Source of the DNA: Ceratodon purpureus
Taxonomy: Eukaryota > Streptophyta > Bryopsida > Pseudoditrichales > Ditrichaceae
Reading direction: 5' to 3'
NCBI GenBank assembly: GCA_014871385.1
Contig: CM026426.1
Coordinates: 107,923,789-107,987,788 of the forward strand
DNA: 64,000 bases
Made by a program: the position numbers and the translations under genes. The notes beneath the pieces are model-generated. The model was given only the letters and a program-made list of their open reading frames with translations, was not told the DNA's origin and searched no databases. Each line of letters starts with the position of its first letter. Positions within the stretch are counted from its first letter, which is position 1. Shown in pieces: positions 53,692-64,000 of the stretch.

Positions 53692-56152
53692 TCAGCATGG
53701 CTTCGTCATATCAACAAGCACCATGCAGACGACCCGTCATGGCACATATCTGTGCACTGCATAGTACTCGATCCCCGTGGCCATGTTGGCAATCTTCTTC
53801 ACGCAATGCATGACATCAACTGGTAAGTACTTGTTTCTTTTTTCCTGTTTTTCCATTTGTTACTTTATCTCATCTCTATTATTCATCATACGTATTTTGG
53901 TTTATTTTCAGGTCCACTGAGAATGACCACGTGAAGAGTAATCTCCCCGCAAAACTATTTCAAATCCGCTCATTCGGAATGATGAAGCTGGAGGAATTTA
54001 AAGACCTCCTCAGTCCTGAAGAATTTGACGCATGTTTAAAGATCAAGCCACCTAATCCCTCCTGGTTTCCCTTGACAACTAAAGTTTTCATCGCATTTTT
54101 GTACCGAGTAAGTCCTACCTCCTCTCTCTATTTGCTTCTTATTATTCAATACTCATGGAATTCCCTAAGGCTTAATTATCTTTCTACAGCGGGAACTCGC
54201 TGTGGCCTCCGATGAAGCAGCCAGGGCCTACCGCAACAAGACACCCGAGGATGAACAGTCTGCAAGTGCAGTTTGGGATGTCATGAATGAGGCATCAGAT
54301 AGAATGGTCGAAGCCATCAAGAAGAAGGATTTTACCAAGTACTTGGCTGTCGCAAATCCCAAGAATGGTGACGACTTCCTCAATGAGGTGACTCACTGAT
54401 CATTGTTCAATTCACTGTTTCGTATGACTTCAATAATTTCTGTATTAATCCTTTTTAAAACTTTGGTGCTTCTTGCGGATCAATCGCCAATTCAGTCTCA
54501 ACAATAAGCCTGAGATGTTGCTCGAAAATCTTCAGAGGACTGTTCCAGCGGCCGTTGAGGCCAAATACAAGGCTCGTTGGTTGAAGTGGTGGAACTCATC
54601 CCCGAGTGCTCGAATGTCTTACAGATTTCTGCCATCTGAATTCAAAGACACCGAACTCGACCCATGGTTGAACAAAGCTTCATTCTGGGCTGAGGTAATT
54701 TCCATAAAAAATCCTTTCCAATTCCTTATTCCTTTATTATTTTACCATATTCCTTCTTCGTTGCTACTTATATGAATTTTGTATTACAGTTGGAGGAAGC
54801 CGTCATCCACGAAGTCGAGGACATATTCAAAACAAAGAACCTCGATATCAATTGGATGGCATTTCCTGATGTCCAACAGCCAGGCGATTTTGTCGAGAGT
54901 TCACGTATTCTGTTGTGGGACAAGGCCTTCCCTACGTTCATTGGAAAAAATGCAGATAAGCACTTCGACAAGAAGTCCAACTTCGCAAAATTCCCTGGAA
55001 CCGCTCAAGTTGTCAAGCGGGTTACTTACCGGTACGTGAAGTAACTTAATCGCATTTCCATTTCATAATTTTCATTGCAATTATTTCTTATACTTACATT
55101 CCATATGTCTTCCCATAGGTACTTCAAGCGAGAGCTTCTATTGAAGGGGGCCATCAGCGTTCAGCACCTCCCCAAGTACTTCAAGCTTTGGACGCAGACA
55201 ACCTCGGACCAGTGTATGTACTCTCCCCAACAAATAAAAAGGTACAAAGCTGCTCACCTGGATGCTGGATGCTGGTATCTTGATTGTATTGGTGGTTTCA
55301 CTATTGACTCGGAGGCGGATGTCAAGATGCTACACGATAGGGGTGAGGTGGTGGTCGAAGCCTCCATGGATGGTGCAGACAAAGACGAAGGACAGGAGGA
55401 TCAATCTTCTGCTCCTCCACCGAAGAAAGGAAGAGGAAGGCGACTGAAATCTCTCCGTTCTCAGTCAGAGGCATCACAGCAAACCGGTGCGGAGTCTTCC
55501 GCGCCACGGCAACAGGCACCAGAGCCCTCTCCTGGCAATGTTGTTACGAAGCCTTCTTCAACTTCTTTGCCAGCTCCTTCCTCGATCAGTGCTTCCGAGA
55601 TCACCAGAGGTCTCCTGGAGCGGAGGAAAACCAAGAAATTCCCGCATACTACCTCTTCCGCTGGTACTCTAAATTCCTCTCAGGTTTATGTCATCAACTC
55701 CTCTCTGAATTCGGTTCTATCCCGACACAAGGAACTTGAAGACGTTGGTGGCGATCCCGAATGGGACAAGGCTCTAGACATCATTCAAATGGTATGATTC
55801 GTTGTTTCATGCTTTCCCTTGAATACTTATATTCTGTAAACCTTATATTTTCTAACTCTGAATTCTTGTTTACTCAAGTTTGGGGCAGGCCGCGAGAACC
55901 GAGTTCTTGATAGGTGCAAACAGGAGAATCACTTGGGATTCGACTTGATCATTGCCGACATTCCAGAGAATCTTCCGGTCCCCACGATATCCAATCCTGC
56001 CTACGTCGCTCCGTCTTGGAACATACGCGGATTATTTGGAGGACCTCTTCGAATTCGCAAGACATATCTTACAGTTTGATGGTGCTCTCTGCATCATCCA
56101 CAACAACGACCAACGTCTGGCTTCGAAGATTTCCGAAGTGGCTACTGGGTGT
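53692..56152 (+). mobile_element. Transposon X, right segment (truncated)
   Basis: Resumes X's ParB-like exon directly after element 2. Homology to the family stops at about 56152, in the codons EVATGG that correspond to EEADGG of elements 1 and 2. Methyltransferase motif I, the 123-aa ORF and the right end of X are not found in the rest of the window. Confidence 0.8.
53692..56152 (+). pseudogene. X ParB/methyltransferase gene, 3' part
   Basis: The rest of the ParB-like exon ends at HDINW (about 53823). It is followed by exons starting at 53912 (STENDHVKSNLPAKLF), 54190 (RELAVASDEAARAY), about 54480, 54790 (LEEAVIHEVEDIFKTKNL), 55121 (YFKRELLLKGAISV) and 55880 (FGAGRENRVLDRC). The last contains LIIADIPENLP, then a frameshift after SWNI; the second frame continues as YADYLEDLFEFARHILQFDG. 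Acceptor AG before 54480 is altered (gcgg). Where elements 1 and 2 have sequence changes, X helps to show the older state, for example Trp at the two element 1 nonsense sites. Confidence 0.75.
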
Positions 56153-57091
56153 AAGTACACTAGACCCATGTACTATTCCAGTCACAGTCGTATTTTTCCA
56201 GGGTGCCGTCTGTTTGGTTAAAAAAATACCATCCAAGCTAAATGTTTGTACGGTTTGTAATAGGTTTGCACAATAACTTTGATTGTTTAGATTGTATTTG
56301 CAGTGTCAAAATAGTTTAGATATGCGATCGCCTAGGTTTAAATTGTACTTTTTTACAGTCCAAAAAAAAGTCACAAGTACTAGTTCAACGTAAAAGTACA
56401 AATTTCTTGATTGTCCAAAACTTCGAATCTGATCTCTTTCATGCAGAGGAAAGGAAAGCATGCCGTTTTTTAGATTCTATCATTGAATTGACGGTTTAGT
56501 GGCTTATTTGTGGAAGATCTAAAAAAGTAGTACTGAATGCTTAGCAAGGAAAAAAGGGGGGAAATATTCTACATTTTCAAGATCCAGCGGTGGATTCTCG
56601 ACGCCTTAGGATAGGCCTGGGTTGGCTTATTGTTCAATTTGGAAAAAGAGAATTTTTCCGTTATTCATTTAGTAGCTGATCACACTGCGTTCACAGTGTA
56701 CATACAGTACTTATAGTATGCAATGTACATTCAATGTCGCATCCTGACCGTCCACGTGGGCGACCCTATCACTTGGGCCGTTCGTTTTCGCGATGAAGAT
56801 CCGAAATTCAAGGGCGCCGAGCTTGGGAGGGAGCCCATGCATGACCCATGGAGCAGATCCCTTCAACGCCCCTCGAATATGCCGCCGCCACCTGCAATCA
56901 ACCCCAGCTTTGACATTCTCTTCGTCTCCCCCATGCAGTTTTTCCCACCTTTCGTGGCGGCTGCGCTCTGTGCTCATGTTTAGCTGTGTTTTCAACGTCT
57001 AAACGATTAGGGCACTCAATGTCGGGCTGGTTGCGTAGTATTTTTTCCATAGTTGCTTGCAGATTCTTTGTGTTTGCTGTGTTCATGCAAA
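56153..57091. other. Region after X without a supported gene
   Basis: Starts TGTAAGTACACTAG where X homology breaks off. Several GTAC strings. The open frames near 56711-56995 overlap on both strands and show no domain. It may be the 5' flank of the DDE-type gene or part of another mobile element. Confidence 0.5.
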
Positions 57092-60000
57092 ATGTCTAGG
57101 TCCGCTCAGAGGTCGAATCTGGTGCAGAAGTTGATTACTTCGTACTTCACCTGTATCCCACAAACTTCAGAGGTCGAATCGATTTATTATACAGAATATA
57201 GCCAAACTAGTGACTCCTGTTACGTATCTGAGACCCCTATTTCAAAGCAAGGAAACCGAGATTTCTACTTAGGAAAGTGCAACGCTGCATCTGAAGACTC
57301 TCCTAGGCGTGGATTGTTTCTTGCCGCAGTTTCTACTGATTCTTGTAGCTATCCCAATAGTAGCTATGACGTTTTACCTTCTCTTTCTGATGTGAGGTAT
57401 CATATATCTTCCCCTACTAGAAGCGAGGAGTCAGTTGCATTCAGAAGGTGATGCTTGTCAGCAATTTCGGTGAGCTTTGTGGGATAGATTCTGCATTCTT
57501 CGTGGAACTCTTCATTCAGATGTATAGGACCCTGCTAACCTCTCAACTCCACAACTATGTACCGAGTTTGTCTATAGATTACTAACAAAGCTCCGGGTGT
57601 CGTGCTTAACTGCTAGGTCTCATGGGAAACACCGCCAAGAGCAGCGTGTGAGACATGGTGTTAGCCGGCCCGGACCAGCTGCTAGAGCCGCTGAAACTAG
57701 GTTGCCGAATGAACAGAGGTCGTCGACAATTGAAGGGGCGAGAGAGAGGAAAGCTCGCCAGAGAGCACGTGAGAGACAGATGGTTGAGGAAACACGAGTG
57801 TTGGCGACTGAGCTTCCAGATGAGGACGTTGAGGACCCTCTGAGCGTGAGGGAGTCCAATCGGATTTCACTACGCATAGCTCAGTACATAGTTGAGGAGT
57901 TGAGAAGTTGTCCCGGTCCTTTGAGTCGAAAAGGTGTCATGGAGAGTTTGTTGCGTCGTGACACTCTTTGGCCACTATTACCTGATTATTACCCTCGACC
58001 GCAAGAAGCGAAGGTCGTCATGGTTTTCTCATGAACTTCAGGCATGAGCTTTCTATGGTGAAGGTGGCGAATTCAAATGAGTTGTTAGCACGTAAGAGTG
58101 CCCTTTTAGATGCTGCAGTGAGCATGGGGATTGGTGGGGTGAGAGCGCTGTCACGAGTTCTGCACACAAGTACAAAGAGCATTACGATAGCAAAGAATCG
58201 TAGGGTCTATGCTCTCAGCCCCGAAGAAGCTGTACCAAGACTCCGTCTCCAACGCAAGAAGAGAGGAGGCTTATCCAACTACATCAAGGACCAGATCGAG
58301 GCGTGGTGGAGGAGTCAGACTAAGGTGTCACCTAATAAGAAGGATATTGTGAAGCACAGGGTTGGCAGGAATCTTTGGGCCGAGCCTCATCCTACTCACT
58401 ACTTGTGTGAGGCACAAGTACGTTTCCCTCTTCCACTTGTATCTGTTGCCTTCGTAAAATCAGTGATAGCTGTCTAATTGTACACGGAGTTTTAGTTGTT
58501 GCTCGAAGGGTTTTTGGGTACTGTATTCTTAGTACTTTGAAAGCCTGTGTTTCATACTTCTCTTGTACCCTGCCTGTGGCTATATGTACTTTACCATACT
58601 AGATGAGAATTACTGGTGGCCATTGATGTACAAAGACAAATTTGCAAAGACACTGTATACTTTGGATACATTGAGGTGCTGGACGACTGTGTAATCTTAG
58701 TACTTAGAGTAAACGCATTGTATGGGTCTGTGGTAGAAAATGTAGAGTCCACGAACATACTGTACAAACTGTATACTTCTGGACTTCAAGAGTCTGTATA
58801 GATAGTACTCCATGTGGTAGCAGCTGAAAACAACGTACTTGGCTTGTACAAATATATATAGGTTGTACTTTGATGTTGTATCAATTGTAAAGTCCAAGAG
58901 TATATGCGTACTCAATGTTTACTTCTATATTGTTTGTACACAATGAAACGTCATTTGTACGCAACCATAGTATTGTTTTAGTATTGTACGAGTACTTCTT
59001 CAGTACTTCATACTCTGGTTTTGGGTACTCCTCTTACTTATTAGTGGTACTAATGTACTATGATACTCATTTGTACTCTATGATGGATTGCAGACAACGT
59101 TCTTCTTGCGGTTTACAGAGGCGCATCCAGAGTGTAGTGTTTGCCAGAGAGCTTTCGAAAGGTTGAAGCCTTGGTGGGTGCGAAAGCTAAAAGAGAGGAA
59201 TACCTGTTGTTGTATCTACCATGTAGAAATGGATCTGATGAAGGTTGGTCTGAGAAATTTGAGGGACAAAGTGCGGGGCCTTCATGCACAGTCCAACTGT
59301 GATTGTGGGTGCTTCGTATGTGCTAGTGAAACGGAGGGGATTTGTCATGCTCATTGTCAGATTTATAAGCGCATAACCTTGATGTGGGAAGCTTGTGTTT
59401 GTCCCAAAGGGGAGCTTGATGTTTGGCACAAGCTTGATTGCCTCATGGGGGATTGCCCTGATTGTGGCTTTGAGTTATTTCCTTTGTGTCCAATAGAATT
59501 GGATAGTATTGACTCATTCACGTTGAAGTGGAAGTGCTTTGAGTATTACGAGGTGGGCGTGGACAAGAAGACAGGGAGGCCAAAGAAACGACTGAGGGAG
59601 GCTTTTAAGGAGACACCCGTTGACGAATTCTTGACCTACATGGAAAAGACAGTGACAACGTTTATCACTCACAATTTCAGAGCGAGATGGCAAGATGAGC
59701 AGTGTCAAAAGATGATGAAGAACGTACCTGAGGGAGTGATCATCTCCCATATTGATTTCGCAGAAAATTACAGTTTTGCAATTCAGAATGAGGTGCAAAG
59801 TATGTATTACTTTAGCACCTCTGTCACTATCCTAGTTCACATTACCATGTGGAGAGAAGGAGAGGACATCATGAAGCAAACACACTTCTATGTGTCTGAC
59901 GACAAGGACCATGATTCGGCATATGTCCAGCATTGTTTGCTCTTGCATTGGGACTGGTTGCAAGATTCTGGCTTCAGTCCAGAAGAACATTGGGTGTATA

Positions 60001-61001
60001 GTGACGGTTGCAGCGCCCAATTCAAATGTGCCACGGCTATGTATTTTGTGGCAAGATACCCCATCCTTACCAAGGGTTGCAAGATGCGATGGAGCTACTT
60101 CGAAAGTGCTCACGGGAAGGGCGAATGGGATGGTGCCGGTGCGGTTGTGAAGAAAGCGTTGACTTTGGAGCAGATCTTAAACCCCTCGAGGCCATTGCAG
60201 AATGCTGAACAAGTTGTCCAGTTCCTACAGGAGAGATACACCGAGCGGGTCACAAGCACGTACAAGCGGACAAATACCCCATCCCTTTCTCGTGTGTTTT
60301 GGCACATTGGGGAAGATGAGATCGACCATGGTGACACGAGCATACGCTGCAAGACACTGCCGGGCTCAAAATCACTTTATTCGATTATGGGCTTCTCTGA
60401 TACTGACCCTACTTTGTTGAGGACACGATCTTTGTCTTGTTTTTGTATACCCTGTGTTGATTGCGACTGGGCTAACTGTGAGAACTTATCTCATGTGCAG
60501 GGCTGGGACGTTAAAAGGTTGGTTCCGGATAGCGCTGGTGCAGTAGCAGAGGTGATAGAAGAGTTGGACGATGAGGCCAACTGGATGCATGACGGTGTCT
60601 CGATGTCTCTCGGTGACTTGGTGGACGTGGGGGATAACTTCATGATACCTGCTGAGGACGATAATGAAGATGGGGTCGAATTTTATATTCTTCAGTGTAC
60701 GAAACGAAAGTTTGAGTTGCACGAGCATCTTAACTGTCCATAGGGGGGCGTCTTCAGTGCTGGCGATGAGGTAATTAGAGCAAAGTATTTCAAGAAGTTT
60801 GGACGTGGCGACAAGACCTTTGTGTTCTGTGACAAAGCAGTGGACGCTCACGTTGATTCGCACTTGGTCAGGGCGTGCAAATTTCCAATGATTCTTGCTG
60901 CACATAGGGTGAAGGGCTCCCCTGTATACAAGATGTCCAAAGAGAGCTTGAGGGTCTGTGAGGATGCTTTACAGGAATGGTGGGCTTTCAATGAGGAATA
61001 G
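57092..61001 (+). pseudogene. DDE-type transposase-like gene with an in-frame stop
   Basis: Inferred exons: 57092-57447 (Ser-rich N-terminus), 57617 to about 58030, about 58060-58417 and 59094-61001. The 676-bp intron 58418-59093 joins HYLCEAQ to TTFFLRFTEAHPECSVC in frame. Cys/His-rich N-terminal part (CDCGCFVCASETEGICHAHC). Candidate acidic triad: HIDFAENY, VYSDGCSAQFK and ESAHGKGEWDGAGAVVKK, the layout of a large family of uncharacterised eukaryotic transposase-like proteins with an HGKG..DG motif. TAG at 60741-60743 is in frame with 85 more sensible codons (GGVFSAGDEVIRAKYF... to QEWWAFNEE) ending at 60999-61001. A frame change near 58030 (overlapping TGA and ATG) is another lesion or a missed intron. 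Family name not assigned. Confidence 0.65.
58418..59093 (+). other. Intron of the DDE-type gene, strongly enriched in GTAC
   Basis: GT-AG intron (gtacgt...attgcag). By eye I count about 23 GTAC in 676 bp, against about 3 expected by chance. No gene seen inside. Confidence 0.7.
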
Positions 61002-61170
61002 TCATATTGTACTTAAAAACTTAGAAGTACTAATTATACTATTGGTGCACTGTACGTGGTATTTGTGAATACTCTTTGTACGGTGTAAAAAGGACAGGAA
61101 GCGTGTTGCTCAAGTTATTTGACCGTTACTCTTTTTATAGATTTCGGCAGAGTTCTCACCCCTCGCCTTT

Positions 61171-61178
61171 GTATAAAT
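61171..61178 (+). promoter_or_regulatory. TATA box of the small membrane-protein ORF
   Basis: GTATAAAT, about 90 bp upstream of ATG 61266. Confidence 0.5.
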
Positions 61179-61265
61179 GGACGACTCTTATGTAATACCT
61201 TCTTTGAGTGTGACTATGTGCTTGTGTGAGAATGCTACTGTTCTTTGCTCCTCTGATCCTGCAAT

Positions 61266-61652
61266 ATGGACCCTGAGTTAGCCGTAGATGAATTTGTGGT
61301 TGTTTTGGGGTGCTTTCTAATGCTCTATCTAGGAATGCTCGTTGTTTCAGTAGTGGCATGTAGGAGGATATTGTATGGCGTTTGGGTAGCAAGCTCCCGT
61401 GTACAACAGTGGAGCATGCAACATGGAAGGAAAGAAACGTTCTATTCCCTTCTCTGGAAGCTGAGGGCGGTTTTTTCTACGCAACGATGGTCTTCATGGA
61501 CAGGAGGGTTCGACAGAACCGCGGAATCACAGAGCTCTTGGAGCACGAGTCCCCAATGGACGAGGGAGGAAATTCAAGCTCTTTGGGATGAATTTTATAG
61601 TGGAATGTGTGAGGAGGGACTAGAGAATTTGGAGAATTATCAAGAGTCGTGA
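61266..61652 (+). CDS. Small predicted membrane protein, 128 aa
   Basis: A hydrophobic segment at residues about 10-35 (VVVLGCFLMLYLGMLVVSVV) suggests a single membrane span or signal anchor. The rest is polar, Trp-rich (QRWSSWTGGF, ALWDEFYSG) and ends acidic. TATA at 61171-61178 and AATAAA at 61716-61721 (64 bp after the stop) fit a compact single-exon gene. The 3' flank is again GTAC-rich, like the DDE-type gene upstream, so both may belong to one mobile element. No family recognised. Confidence 0.5.
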   Translation: MDPELAVDEFVVVLGCFLMLYLGMLVVSVVACRRILYGVWVASSRVQQWSMQHGRKETFYSLLWKLRAVFSTQRWSSWTGGFDRTAESQSSWSTSPQWTREEIQALWDEFYSGMCEEGLENLENYQES

Positions 61653-61715
61653 CAAAACAGACTGTATCACTTGTAGTATTTGTACTTAATGTACAAATGA
61701 TATACTTCTAGTATT

Positions 61716-61721
61716 AATAAA
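61716..61721 (+). terminator. Poly(A) signal
   Basis: AATAAA 64 bp after the stop of the small membrane-protein ORF. Confidence 0.5.
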
Positions 61722-61893
61722 GTACTATCTGTACGTTAGATTCTGACCAAATTGCTTTTCCCATCACTAGTTCAGTTTACAACACATATCAGTTTCATGC
61801 AATCAAGAAAAATTGTTGTTTGACTATTAAGTGAGAGTTTTCACAGATGTGAGATTCATCTTAATATCTGCTGAGGACTGGTTCCAAACACGA

Positions 61894-62947
61894 CTAAGAA
61901 ATGTCAACTACAAGGGAGAGTTTGTCCCTACACATGCTGCTCTGACACTTGCATGCACAGGATGGCAACTCTGGGTCTTCAATGTCAAAATCTATGCCAT
62001 AGTCCCATGTGAGCTCCTCTAGTTCTGGAATTAGACGTTTCGTAAAGAAGGCTACGTGATAAAAACTCTTGTCCCGTTCATCAATCAATACTGGCATGTC
62101 TATCAAATGCGCATCTTCGCACCTACAGCCATTCGCATACAAAAATTAGTTGACGTTTTAGTGAAATCAAACAACACTTAATGAATGCATGTCATCATAT
62201 TACAAACCTGTGATTCAGAAATCTTGCAACATTTCCAAACCAAGTGGAATCCAAGCAGAGGGCGCTGTTGTCATCAAGTTTCCTTTCGGTAACCCAATCA
62301 GCATCCAATTGTAGTCCATAAGAGGGTCCTTTCCACACTGCAAAGTTTCTAACATCCATCTCTGCATTTGTTAAAATCTCCCCACTCAACTGAAACACAA
62401 ACGCACCTCCTGGAATAGTCTTCTTCGCCCTAATCCCCCAACCCCTCTCGCCCGTGTGGAAAACCTCTACTGGGTACCTCATTCCCTGTTGTACAACGCG
62501 ATTGCCACATTTATGGTTGCAGCCACACTTCACACGACACTCTTTAATGAAAGTGCGTTGAATTGGACGTGTTCTAATTCTCGGTCTAGCATCTACATGT
62601 GATACATCAAGACAATAACAGCCTCCTGGATTCTTACAACTGCTGCAGTCACTTATTCCCATTTGGAGGTAGCAATCCCTGAGGAGACCATCTTCTCCAT
62701 ATGCAAATTCCCCTCCTGTTTCTTTTGCACAGTCGCAAGGCCCTGGAGCTATCAAGCAATCACTAGGCCCACATCTGCAGCTGTCTCCCGGAGTCAAAGG
62801 ATACAAACTCTGGTCGACAAGGGCTTTTTCGTGAACCATGCTTGAGGACATGTAACGAAACGGAGTCATAGTAACATTAGAACTAGCTACGGGAACAAGA
62901 ATGTTCTCCATGCCCCGGGACAAATCTTTGTAGTCAAACAGGACTCA
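61894..62947 (-). CDS. SUVR-like SET-domain histone methyltransferase (partial)
   Basis: Two exons: about 62947-62208 and 62122-61894, with an 85-bp GT-AG intron that splits the conserved NHRC (CACAG joined to GTGCGAAG). Pre-SET Cys cluster (CRCGPSDC, CDCAKETGGEFAY, CSSCKNPGGCYC, KCGCNHKCGNRVVQQG), SET domain (RGWGIRAKKTIPGGAFVFQL, GEILTNAEMDVRN, NVARFLNHRCEDAH, ELTWDYGIDF) and post-SET CACKCQSSMC. TGGEFAY and GNRVVQ.G are typical of plant SUVR1/2/4-type H3K9 methyltransferases, which act on chromatin and silence transposons. The usual NHS is NHR, as in SUVR proteins. The frame upstream meets TGA, so 5' exons lie above 62947, perhaps in 63199-63992. The start is not determined. Confidence 0.85.
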
Positions 62948-63198
62948 TCTTGATATAGCCCCCAGCCCAACAAGCCACATCCCCACTGTCAAAGACCTAG
63001 ATGGACTGGGTGCAGAACTGCAAGTGCAAAAAACTACTCTACTCACACAGCCACGGCACAGACACTTGTAAAAACAGGAACGTACTCACACAACGAGACT
63101 TACAAAATAATAGAACCATACAAATCACCAATACTCAGAGTCTCAAAGAACAACAAAGTACAAATAGAAAAGGAGGGCAGTACCCCCACGTTCCTGTT

Positions 63199-63609
63199 CT
63201 AGAAACCATTCCCCGCTGACTTCACCTTCGATTTTTCCCTCCCCTTCTTCCGCTCTAGTACCTTCTCAGTTTGAACTCCTTCACCTACCTCCACCTGCGT
63301 CTCCTTCACTCTGCCCTTGGCCTTCCCTTGCACGAGATCTTGCTCAGGGGCATAGAAATAGTCACTTTCCTGCCCCTTGTCTTCAACCACCTCCTTCTCG
63401 TGTAAAGTCGACTTAGTGCTCTTCTTATCCTTCTTCTTTCCACTTGACTTCTCTAGATTGCAGCGGCCTGGCAGACAGTCAGAGCCTCTTTCTTCTACAA
63501 TCCCCTCCAGCCCCAAAGCATTTGAAGCCCTGAAGATGCTCGGTTGAGGTGTTGGTATACTGTTACGAAGGTCTTCTTCAATCACCTCCTTCTCCTCTCC
63601 TAGTAGCAT
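63199..63609 (-). CDS. Lys/Glu-rich low-complexity ORF
   Basis: 136 codons of charged, repeat-like sequence (KKKDKKSTKSTLHEKEVV, EKVLERKKGREKSKVKS). It overlaps the preceding frame by TGATG. Possibly a 5' exon of the SUVR-like gene, whose N-terminal regions are poorly conserved, or a separate nuclear protein. No domain. Confidence 0.35.
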   Translation of the reverse strand: MLLGEEKEVIEEDLRNSIPTPQPSIFRASNALGLEGIVEERGSDCLPGRCNLEKSSGKKKDKKSTKSTLHEKEVVEDKGQESDYFYAPEQDLVQGKAKGRVKETQVEVGEGVQTEKVLERKKGREKSKVKSAGNGF

Positions 63610-63992
63610 CAGTGCCTCGGCCGGTGGCGTGACAAACTTCTGAGAAGCTTTCTTCGTCTTTGGGCCTCTTGAGGACTAACAAAGCGAGGGTCGTAAGATT
63701 TTAAAACCGGCAATTCAACACCCTCGCTTACCTCCTCTACCTCTTCATCTGCGTCACCTTGCCCTCCAGTCCGTTCACCGGAATCCTCGGACCTCTCACC
63801 ATCTGAGTCACCATCCTCCTTAGAAGTGCTCCTTGTCGTACCTGAGCTTGAGGGCAGAACAGGGTCTTTCTGATTCTCTTCTTCTTCATCCGACTCATCT
63901 TCTGAATCAATCTCAGGCTCCTTCAGATTTCCTCGTGGCCGTTGTCCCGTCAGACATTCAAAGATGTCATCCTTCTTTTGACGCTTCCCCAT
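63609..63992 (-). CDS. Acidic Ser/Glu-rich ORF, possible N-terminus of the SUVR-like gene
   Basis: 127 codons beginning MGKRQKKDDIFECL near the window edge, followed by acidic Ser-rich tracts (EIDSEDESDEEEE) and a short ordered part (LPVLKSYDPRFVSPQEAQR). It reads toward the SUVR-like gene on the same strand. The start could lie beyond the window. No known domain. Confidence 0.35.
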   Translation of the reverse strand: MGKRQKKDDIFECLTGQRPRGNLKEPEIDSEDESDEEEENQKDPVLPSSSGTTRSTSKEDGDSDGERSEDSGERTGGQGDADEEVEEVSEGVELPVLKSYDPRFVSPQEAQRRRKLLRSLSRHRPRH

Positions 63993-64000
63993 GCTCTTCT

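Noticed and set aside
56290-56710. Right end of transposon X
   Set aside because: No GAGCGGAGAGC-type terminal repeat, no GACCCTATAACCGTGGA motif and no copy of the CAGTCATCGT flank found here.
56711-56995. Overlapping open frames on both strands
   Set aside because: No domain, no splice or homology support, and equal openness on opposite strands.
491-61001. Alternative genetic code, suggested by several in-frame stops
   Set aside because: Stops of all three kinds occur at different conserved residues in decaying repeats, while other copies have sense codons there. Ordinary nonsense decay is enough.

Overview
The window is eukaryotic and repeat-rich. Genes are broken by GT-AG introns, have TATA boxes and AATAAA signals, and include a SUVR-like plant-type SET-domain histone methyltransferase and divergent FCP1-like HAD proteins. 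This points to the green plant lineage, perhaps a streptophyte alga or a seedless plant with a large genome. That placement is an inference; no species marker is visible.

Layout. 1-4.0 kb: three tandem, diverged FCP1-like (RNA polymerase II CTD phosphatase fold) units, each bracketed by a 17-bp quasi-palindrome. 4.0-6.3 kb: AT-rich DNA without genes. 6.3-10.76 kb: a decayed minus-strand locus with a Ulp1/C48-type protease, interrupted by a MITE-like element. 10.77-56.15 kb: three copies of one very large Mutator-like DNA transposon family, nested. The outer, oldest copy (called X) starts at 10768 and lies in three pieces (10768-13210, 31380-38808, 53692-56152). Element 1 (13211-31379) is inserted in X's transposase gene. 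Element 2 (38809-53681), in the opposite orientation, is inserted in X's ParB/methyltransferase gene. Both are flanked by 10-bp target duplications (9/10 and 10/10 identical), so the apparent giant palindrome is two independent insertions. Element 1 also carries a separate 3.5-kb insertion (25163-28673). 56.15-64 kb: a GTAC-rich region with a DDE-type transposase-like gene, a small membrane-protein ORF, the SUVR-like gene and low-complexity ORFs.

Each full copy (about 14.7-14.9 kb without later insertions) has terminal inverted repeats rich in GAGCGGAGAGC, a 17-bp subterminal motif facing inward from both ends, and four genes. From the left end these are a 150-aa acidic protein; a MULE-type transposase with a C-terminal SWIM zinc finger (about 1,216 aa, two exons); head-to-head with it, a large multi-exon gene; and a 123-aa ORF near the right end. 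The large gene encodes a basic N-terminus, Ala-rich tandem repeats, RNA polymerase II CTD-like YxPTSPx heptads, a ParB-like domain and a permuted (beta-class) N4/N6 DNA-methyltransferase-like domain. A eukaryotic transposon carrying a ParB plus DNA methyltransferase protein with CTD-mimic heptads is the most interesting system here.

No copy is fully intact as read. Element 1 keeps an open transposase but its methyltransferase gene has two nonsense codons, a 2-bp loss and the 3.5-kb insertion. Element 2 has a nonsense codon early in the transposase and two altered splice acceptors in the methyltransferase gene. X is degenerate and truncated. Exon boundaries were inferred by eye from GT-AG signals and comparison of the three copies.
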